Shown: piece after piece, positions 58,872-64,000 of the stretch
Numbering within the stretch: position 1 is the stretch's first letter
Layout of the letters: the number at the start of each line of letters is the position of its first letter
Source of the DNA: CAZKEW01 sp964558915
GTDB taxonomy: Bacteria > Acidobacteriota > Aminicenantia > Aminicenantales > UBA8522
Direction: 5' to 3'
Assembly: GCA_964558915.1 (NCBI GenBank)
Contig: CAZLFV010000001.1
Location: 1-64,000 of the forward strand
Length of the DNA: 64,000 bases
Position numbers and translations under genes: made by a program
The notes under the pieces: model-generated
The model's input: only the letters and a program-made list of their open reading frames with translations
Told to the model about the DNA's origin: nothing
The model's database searches: none

Positions 58872-60041
58872 TCATTGAACATGAAGGACGAGGCTTTTTA
58901 GGTAATCGCTCTCAGGATGGTAAATATTGATCGGATGATCGCAGGCGAGATGGTGCCTTTGGATGATGCGGACCTTCCGGCGGGCTTCAACCGCAGCCTG
59001 AAAAACCACCTTTTGAAAGAGGGCCTCGTCCACGTAATAAGAGCAGGAGAAAGTGAGCAGCAGGCCGCCTGACAAAATCTTTTGCAGCGCCAGTCGGTTG
59101 ATGTCCTTGTAGCCCCGGCAAGCCTGGACGACGTCCGCTTTCTTTTTGGCGAATGCCGGAGGGTCGAGGATGATGAAATCGTACGGCAGGTCCGTCCGGC
59201 GCAAAAATGCAAAAACATCGTCAACTGCAAAAGTTCTGGATCCTTCCGGGATTCCGTTCAGTGCGAAATTTTGCTTGGCCAGCTCAATGGCCCGCTCCGA
59301 GGAGTCGACGGAATCAACTCTGGCCGCGCCGCCTGCCAAAGCAGTGACCGAAAACGCCCCGGTGTAGCAGAAACAGTTCAACACGGTTCGTCTCTCGGCC
59401 AGAGACCTCACCAGCCGGCGCATGTCCCTGAGGTCAAGAAAAAAACCCGTCTTCTGAGAGCCCTGGATTTCGACGAGGAAACGAAGCCCGTCCTCCTTGA
59501 TTTCTACATGGTCCAGCCGTTCTCCAAAGAGGTGGCCCTCGAAGTCGGAGAGTCCTTCTTCGCGACGCGCTGGGACGTTGGACCTCTCATAGATCGAGCG
59601 CGGCGATACTTTCCGGATGAGCAGGTCCAGGATAAAGGGTTTGAGCTTTTCCATGCCCAGAGTAGTGATTTGAATCACCAGGACATCATTATAACGGTCG
59701 ACAGTTAGACCGGGCAGGTTGTCCCCTTCCCCGTTGATCAGCCGGCAGGCATTCGTCCGTTCGGCGAGAAGGACTTCCCGCAAGGCCAGCGCGTCGTCCA
59801 CATTTGCCTCCACGGCTTCAAGAGGGGGTCTTTCGTCAAAGGTCAGCATCCGGCCGATGATAGAGCTCTTCCTGTTAAAATAGGCCTGGCCCAATAGCTC
59901 GCCCTCCTCGCTCCGCACGGGCAGGATCGCGCCGTCTTTAAAATCAGGCAACCGTTTGACCGCGCCGGAAAAAATCCAATGATGCCGGTTGCGGATGGGC
60001 TTGTCCTTGTCCTTCTTGAGGATCACAGCCTGGGCATTCAT
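58872..60041 (-). CDS. Class I SAM-dependent rRNA methyltransferase (RlmI-like)
   Basis: 389 residues. N-terminal PUA domain (AVILKKDKDKPIRNRHHWIF), a central EEHEA-like region (INGEGDNLPGLTVDRYNDVLV) and a Rossmann methyltransferase (VLNCFCYTGAFSVTALAGGA, VDSVDSSERAIELAKQN, ILDPPAFAKKK). The closest type is RlmI, the 23S rRNA m5C1962 methyltransferase. The catalytic cysteine expected in the FSCSYYV block is present (TFSCSYYVDEALF). ATG 60041 overlaps the Nudix gene stop by 4 bp. Confidence 0.9.
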   Translation of the reverse strand: MNAQAVILKKDKDKPIRNRHHWIFSGAVKRLPDFKDGAILPVRSEEGELLGQAYFNRKSSIIGRMLTFDERPPLEAVEANVDDALALREVLLAERTNACRLINGEGDNLPGLTVDRYNDVLVIQITTLGMEKLKPFILDLLIRKVSPRSIYERSNVPARREEGLSDFEGHLFGERLDHVEIKEDGLRFLVEIQGSQKTGFFLDLRDMRRLVRSLAERRTVLNCFCYTGAFSVTALAGGAARVDSVDSSERAIELAKQNFALNGIPEGSRTFAVDDVFAFLRRTDLPYDFIILDPPAFAKKKADVVQACRGYKDINRLALQKILSGGLLLTFSCSYYVDEALFQKVVFQAAVEARRKVRIIQRHHLACDHPINIYHPESDYLKSLVLHVQ

Positions 60042-60436
60042 TGCCTTTTTGGGGAAGTCAATTTTTTGAGTTGATGGACGATAGCCACATCCGGCTCGGC
60101 CAAAGAATATCTTCCCATCTCTTCAAGTAGAACCCAGCGGATATCATCGTGCTCACGGAGCCGGAACCGGCCGGCGACATGATTCACTTTATACGCCATG
60201 AGCTCAAGCGAAGAAGCCCGAGAGCTGTAACGGACGGAACAGAGAAAACCTCCCACGCTGGCCTCGATGCTGAATTCTTCGCGAAGCTCCCGTTTGAGCC
60301 CTTCTGCGGGAGTTTCTCCCGGCTCCAGCTTTCCACCGGGAAATTCCCAGAGGCCTTCCGAGCGGTCCCCTTTCTTGCGCCGGGCGATCAGAAGCTTTCC
60401 GTCTTTCTCAATGATGGCGGCAAGGACTTTCTGCAT
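60038..60436 (-). CDS. Nudix hydrolase, MutT-like
   Basis: 132 residues. The Nudix box spans ~34-57 with GGKLEPGETPAEGLKRELRE followed by EFSI, giving the metal-binding glutamates. The N-terminus VLAAIIEKDGKLLIARRKKG and EGLWEFPG match 8-oxo-dGTP diphosphatases, so it probably sanitises oxidised nucleotides, though other NTP or NDP-sugar substrates remain possible. It is coupled to the RlmI-like gene and divergent from glgA. Confidence 0.88.
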   Translation of the reverse strand: MQKVLAAIIEKDGKLLIARRKKGDRSEGLWEFPGGKLEPGETPAEGLKRELREEFSIEASVGGFLCSVRYSSRASSLELMAYKVNHVAGRFRLREHDDIRWVLLEEMGRYSLAEPDVAIVHQLKKLTSPKRQ

Positions 60437-60531
60437 CGCCTAACTATCATATTTCTGCGGGGCGGTTTTGGCAAGCGTTCTCTGATGTTTCCCCGATGAC
60501 GGGCAGGAAGGCTTGTGGTATAATCCGCGGC

Positions 60532-61980
60532 ATGAAAATTGCGCTCCTCGCCTCTGAAGTTGCGCCGTTCGCCAAAACGGGCGGTTTGGCGGATGTCGCC
60601 GGTGCTCTGCCCAAGGTCTTGAGCAAGCTGGGTCTTGAGGTCGTTGTCCTCATGCCGTTCTATCGCGAGACGAAAAAAAAGAACTTCTCCCTCAAAAAAA
60701 TTGGCTCAGGCGGGGAATTTGTTTGGAACGGGAAACCGGAGAATTGTTCCCTCTGGGAATATCGGGAAGCCGGCCTTTCGTTTGTCTTTGTGGAGAAGGA
60801 TGAATACTTCGACCGCGATTATCTTTACGGAACTGCGCAAGGGGATTACCCCGACAACGGAGAGCGGTTTGCCTTTTTTTCCAGGGCGGCACTGGAAAGC
60901 CTCAAATTGCTCGGTTTTCGTCCCGATGTCATTCATGGGCATGACTGGCAGTCTGCCCTCGCCCCGGCATATCTTAAGCATGTTTGTTCTCATGACCCTT
61001 TCTTTGCCAGGACGCGCTCTCTCTTCACCATCCATAACCTGGCCTATCAAGGCTTGTTCGAGAAAGAAATCCTCGGACGCGTTGGCCTGCCCGAATATCT
61101 CTTTAACATGGAAGACCTGGAATTCTACGGCCGGGTTAATTATCTTAAGGCAGGAATCCTTTATTCTACAGCCGTCAGCACAGTCAGCCCGCGCTACAGC
61201 CAGGAAATTCAGACTCCTGAATTCGGCTACCGTCTGGACGGGCTCTTAAGAAAACGCCGCGGGTCTCTTTTTGGAATCTTGAACGGAGTGGATTGTTCAG
61301 ATTGGAATCCGGCGACCGACAAGTTCATCATTAAGAAATTCGATGTGGGATCTCCGGGAGGCAAGCTCGATTGCAAAGCGGACCTGCTCAGGTCGTTGTC
61401 GCTTCCGCGCTCCAAGGAGGACGTCCCCGTCGTGGGAATGGTTTCGCGGCTGGCCGGACAAAAAGGGCTCGATATCCTTTGTGACGCTCTTGATGGCATG
61501 TTCAAGCTTGGAGTCTATCTTATTGTCCTGGGCACTGGGGAGGAAGTCTTTCAGAAAGCCCTCCTCTCCGCTCAAAAAAAATACTCTCGGTTTTTCGGCC
61601 TCCGTATTGCCTTTGATGAGGCCCTTTCTCATAAGATCTATGCGGGGAGCGACATCTTCCTTATCCCCTCCCGCTATGAACCGTGCGGCCTGACCCAGAT
61701 GTATAGTCTTCGCTATGGCACTGTGCCAGTGGTCCGGGCCACCGGCGGGTTGGAGGATACGATTCAAGAGTTCAACTCGGAGACGAACACGGGAAACGGG
61801 TTTAAGTTCCAGGAGTATTCTGCTTCTGCCTTACTGACCTCTCTCCAGAGAGCGGTGTCCGTGTATCGGCAGAAAGAGAAATGGCAGACTCTTCTCACCA
61901 AGGCCATGTCCTGCGATTTTTCCTGGGATCGGTCAGCCCGCGAATATCTCCGTCTCTATGAGAAAATTTCCTCTTCCTGA
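60532..61980 (+). CDS. glgA: Glycogen synthase (ADP-glucose type, GT5)
   Basis: 482 residues from ATG 60532 (MKIALLASEVAPFAKTGGLA); an upstream in-frame start at 60496 adds residues not found in the family. KTGG (15-18) binds ADP-glucose. GHDWQSALAPAYL, TIHNLAYQGLF, GILNGVDCSDWNP and PSRYEPCGLTQMYSLRYGTVP are classical GlgA blocks. It elongates alpha-1,4-glucan. Divergent from the Nudix gene. With galT convergent downstream it forms a small sugar-storage/interconversion neighbourhood. Confidence 0.96.
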   Translation: MKIALLASEVAPFAKTGGLADVAGALPKVLSKLGLEVVVLMPFYRETKKKNFSLKKIGSGGEFVWNGKPENCSLWEYREAGLSFVFVEKDEYFDRDYLYGTAQGDYPDNGERFAFFSRAALESLKLLGFRPDVIHGHDWQSALAPAYLKHVCSHDPFFARTRSLFTIHNLAYQGLFEKEILGRVGLPEYLFNMEDLEFYGRVNYLKAGILYSTAVSTVSPRYSQEIQTPEFGYRLDGLLRKRRGSLFGILNGVDCSDWNPATDKFIIKKFDVGSPGGKLDCKADLLRSLSLPRSKEDVPVVGMVSRLAGQKGLDILCDALDGMFKLGVYLIVLGTGEEVFQKALLSAQKKYSRFFGLRIAFDEALSHKIYAGSDIFLIPSRYEPCGLTQMYSLRYGTVPVVRATGGLEDTIQEFNSETNTGNGFKFQEYSASALLTSLQRAVSVYRQKEKWQTLLTKAMSCDFSWDRSAREYLRLYEKISSS

Positions 61981-62015
61981 TTACTCTCGGATTATTTCTT
62001 TGAGCGCACTCCGGG

Positions 62016-63035
62016 CTATCCCCTGAGAAAACCGGCTGCCGTTTCCGGAGTCACGGGGTTGATATAGAATCCCGTGCCCCATTCAAACCCGGCCACACGC
62101 GTAACTACCGGGATGATTTCCAGGTGCCAATGATAGCTTTTCTCCAGATTGATCCAGGCTTCATGGGTCAGGTTAGGGTTCGGCGCTTGATGGATAAAAT
62201 AGTTGAACGGCGGGTCGGAAAGGACATTCTTGAGCTGGCTCAGGACGGTTCGCAGGGTCTTGGCCAAGACCCCTAATTCTATCTTGCTCATAGTCGTGAA
62301 CCAGGGAGAGTGGCGGAGAGGATAGACCCGCATCTCAAACGGGAAACGAGGAGCGAAAGGTGTAATGACACAGAAATGCTCGTTCTTGAGGACAAGCCGC
62401 TCTCCGATCATGGTTTCGTCGCGGATGATCCGGCAAAATATACATTCGCGGAACTGACGGTGAAGCCTTTCACAGTTATATAATTCCTCGTTGACGCCCT
62501 TGGGAATGATCGGAGTCGCCACGATCTGGGAATGCGGGTGGTTAAGGGATGCGCCCGCCTCCCGGCCCTTGTTCTTGAAGACATGGACATACTTGTACTG
62601 GAACTCCTTTTCGATGCTGATGACCCTGTCCCTATATGTCTCCAGCACGCCTTGGATATGATAAAGCGGCAGCTCGAAAAGCTCTTTGTCGTGGGCGGGG
62701 GTTTCGATGATCACTTCATGCACGCCCGTCCCGTCCATCCACTGGAAAATGCCTTCGTCGTGCCGGACCGGAGGTATCCCCCTGGTTAGAGCGGGAAACT
62801 TGTTGGGGACGACTCTGACCCACCACCCCGGTTTGTCTTTGCGTGTTCCTTTTCTTCGCCGGGCGAAAACCTCGGAGGGCGTTTTTGATTCATTGCCTTC
62901 GCAGAAAGGGCAGAATCCCGGCTCAACCTCTTTTTTTTCCGGTTGGGCGGGCCGGAAGTCATCCGGCCTTTTACTTCGCTCCGAGGCCAGAATAACCCAA
63001 CGCCCGCTGACGATGTCTTTTCGAAGTTCTGACAT
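62016..63035 (-). CDS. galT: Galactose-1-phosphate uridylyltransferase
   Basis: 339 residues. Active-site HPH at 166-168 (NHPHSQIVATPIIP), zinc cysteines in FCPFCEGN (Cys42, Cys45), and the conserved SGRWVILASERSKRPDDF and FEMRVYPLRHSPWF. It exchanges UMP between UDP-glucose and galactose-1-phosphate; in some bacteria this fold acts on ADP-sugars, and with glgA adjacent an ADP-glucose role is conceivable. It lies 5 bp downstream of the response regulator gene. Confidence 0.93.
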   Translation of the reverse strand: MSELRKDIVSGRWVILASERSKRPDDFRPAQPEKKEVEPGFCPFCEGNESKTPSEVFARRRKGTRKDKPGWWVRVVPNKFPALTRGIPPVRHDEGIFQWMDGTGVHEVIIETPAHDKELFELPLYHIQGVLETYRDRVISIEKEFQYKYVHVFKNKGREAGASLNHPHSQIVATPIIPKGVNEELYNCERLHRQFRECIFCRIIRDETMIGERLVLKNEHFCVITPFAPRFPFEMRVYPLRHSPWFTTMSKIELGVLAKTLRTVLSQLKNVLSDPPFNYFIHQAPNPNLTHEAWINLEKSYHWHLEIIPVVTRVAGFEWGTGFYINPVTPETAAGFLRG

Positions 63036-63040
63036 GGGCT

Positions 63041-63394
63041 TTAGCCAACGAGCTCCTTGACTTTTGATTTGAGTTCCTCGAGTGAGGCTGACTTAACGAT
63101 ATATGCATCTGCTGCCCAGGTCATGAAATCACGTTTGTAACTCTGGTAAGCGGTGTTAATGATGATCGGGATGTCTTTGCGCAGGGCCATGATCTGAGTT
63201 ATAAGGTCAATCCCGTTTTTCACTGGCATCCTGATATCCGTGATGATGAGGTCGAACTTTTGCTTTTTGACCAATCGGAGCGCTGCGTCCGCATCCATGA
63301 CTGTGGTCACATGGTAGCCCTCCTTGGTCAATTCTTCCTTATACAGAACACACAGGTTTTTTTCGTCTTCCACGACAAGCAATTTTTTCTTCAT
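63041..63394 (-). CDS. Single-domain response regulator
   Basis: 117 residues, receiver domain only. Acidic pair in VVEDEKN (Glu9/Asp10), phospho-acceptor Asp53 in LIITDIRMP, and a conserved Lys in AYIVKSASLEEL. There is no output domain, so it acts by protein contact like CheY or Spo0F. Its ATG overlaps the sensor kinase stop by 4 bp, identifying its partner. Confidence 0.92.
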   Translation of the reverse strand: MKKKLLVVEDEKNLCVLYKEELTKEGYHVTTVMDADAALRLVKKQKFDLIITDIRMPVKNGIDLITQIMALRKDIPIIINTAYQSYKRDFMTWAADAYIVKSASLEELKSKVKELVG

Positions 63395-64000
63395 TTTTGA
63401 GTTCCCCCTTCTCCTGTTCTAAAATAGAGTTTAAAGGTTGTCCCTTTTCCTTCCTTGCTCTCGACTTCGATCCTCCCGGCGCAGGCATCCACAACTTTTT
63501 TCACGTAGGCCAGGCCCAGACCCATCCCCTGTTCTTTGGTCGAAACAAGTGTTTCGAATATTTTATCCTTAATGGCCTCGGGTATTCCCTTCCCGTTATC
63601 CTGGACGGAAATGGCGGCCCATCCCTTACCCTCCCGGTAGGCGCGGACATGAATTTCACCGCCATCAGGCAGCGCGTCCAGGGCGTTGTCGATCACGTTC
63701 CTCAATGCTTCTCCCATATGGGTGGGATCACAGAGGATCGTGTTCAACCCCTTTTCGACTTCGGTCGTTATCGCAACTTTTGTCCGGCCGGCCCTTGCCT
63801 TGACCGCGTTGACAACGAGCTTGAACATTTCCTGAATGTTGACCGGAACCTTTTCCTTGATATCGATCCGCAGGAATCGGGTGAGCCGGAGAAGGATTCT
63901 TTCCAGCCTCCGAATTTCACTCCGGATGATGAGGAGATTCCGCTTCTGCTTTTTTTTGTCCGTCTTGGAGTCGAGGAGCTGGTCCGCAAACCCGCCGATT
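63391..64000 (-). CDS. Sensor histidine kinase, C-terminal part (runs off the window)
   Basis: The frame stays open to the window end, so ~202 C-terminal residues are seen. The tail of a dimerisation helix (RNLLIIRSEIRRLERILLRL) is followed by the ATPase domain: N box NVIDNALDAL, G1 VQDNGKGIPEAIKDKIF, G2 GMGLGLAYVKKVVDA and ESKEGKGTTFKLYF. The phospho-accepting His lies outside the window. Cognate to the overlapping response regulator. Confidence 0.9.
   Translation of the reverse strand, partial: IGGFADQLLDSKTDKKKQKRNLLIIRSEIRRLERILLRLTRFLRIDIKEKVPVNIQEMFKLVVNAVKARAGRTKVAITTEVEKGLNTILCDPTHMGEALRNVIDNALDALPDGGEIHVRAYREGKGWAAISVQDNGKGIPEAIKDKIFETLVSTKEQGMGLGLAYVKKVVDACAGRIEVESKEGKGTTFKLYFRTGEGGTQK

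Noticed and set aside
1..64000. CRISPR arrays, prophage, known defence systems
   Set aside because: No regularly spaced direct repeats, cas genes, integrase, capsid or restriction-modification genes seen in the window.

Overview
The window reads as an ordinary bacterial chromosome segment, about 53-55% GC by eye, from a Gram-negative-type lineage: it has a TonB-dependent receptor, PilT, Rho, Lon and no phage or transposase genes. The mix of a split lysine-ketoglutarate reductase/saccharopine dehydrogenase operon, a creatininase-family protein, archaemetzincin, a THEP1 NTPase, a Memo-like protein, an S9 peptidase, a Hanks-type kinase in the heat-shock cluster and a DUF6599-like remnant suggests an Acidobacteriota/'Candidatus Aminicenantes'-like organism. 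That placement is inference from gene content; no 16S gene or database search supports it.

Layout. 1-7.9 kb (+): creatininase (5' partial), archaemetzincin, THEP1, a small membrane protein, an alpha-toroid protein, an in-frame HPPK/TonB-receptor fusion and a secreted S9 peptidase. 7.9-9.8 kb (-): yraN and cysS. 10.1-13.6 kb (+): lysine catabolism and a Memo-like protein. 14.0-20.2 kb (+): hrcA-grpE-dnaK-dnaJ-rsmE-kinase, in which DnaK lacks its C-terminal lid. 20.2-25.7 kb (+): ilvE, pilT, alaS and a lytic transglycosylase. 25.7-28.9 kb (-): a lipid-kinase-like gene and three membrane-protein genes. 29.0-30.8 kb (+): a trypsin-fold/TPR protein whose nucleophile serine is replaced by alanine. 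30.8-33.0 kb: an AT-rich island with a tiny lipoprotein and a Cys-rich secreted protein, ending at tRNA-Leu. 33.1-38.5 kb (+): tig, lon, rho. 38.9-40.4 kb (-): parB, parA. 40.7-42.0 kb (-): two decayed genes, a 4Fe-4S protein and a Crp/Fnr regulator. 42.0-44.9 kb (-): a DDAH-like enzyme and a transglutaminase-like protein.

The most unusual part is 44.3-52.3 kb. Two near-identical but differently deleted copies of a segment flank a sulfur-handling locus made of an IscR-like Rrf2 regulator, a PP-loop protein, a small membrane protein and a cysteine desulfurase. Copy A (44.3-45.9 kb) keeps the transglutaminase gene but has only wrecks of the PEBP and acyl-CoA ligase genes and no aldo/keto reductase. 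Copy B (50.0-52.3 kb and beyond) keeps aldo/keto reductase, PEBP and ligase but only 64 bp of the transglutaminase gene. A 17-bp palindromic operator occurs both at the rrf2 promoter and upstream of the desulfurase operon.

53.9-64.0 kb: a RACo-like ferredoxin/ASKHA activator (+); a beta-CASP metallo-hydrolase, a DUF4097 protein, a membrane protein, an RlmI-like methyltransferase and a Nudix hydrolase (-); glgA (+); galT and a two-component pair running off the window end (-). Starts were moved from the longest reading frame where a Shine-Dalgarno site, family length or signal peptide argued for it. cysS and hrcA appear to have almost no 5' leader.
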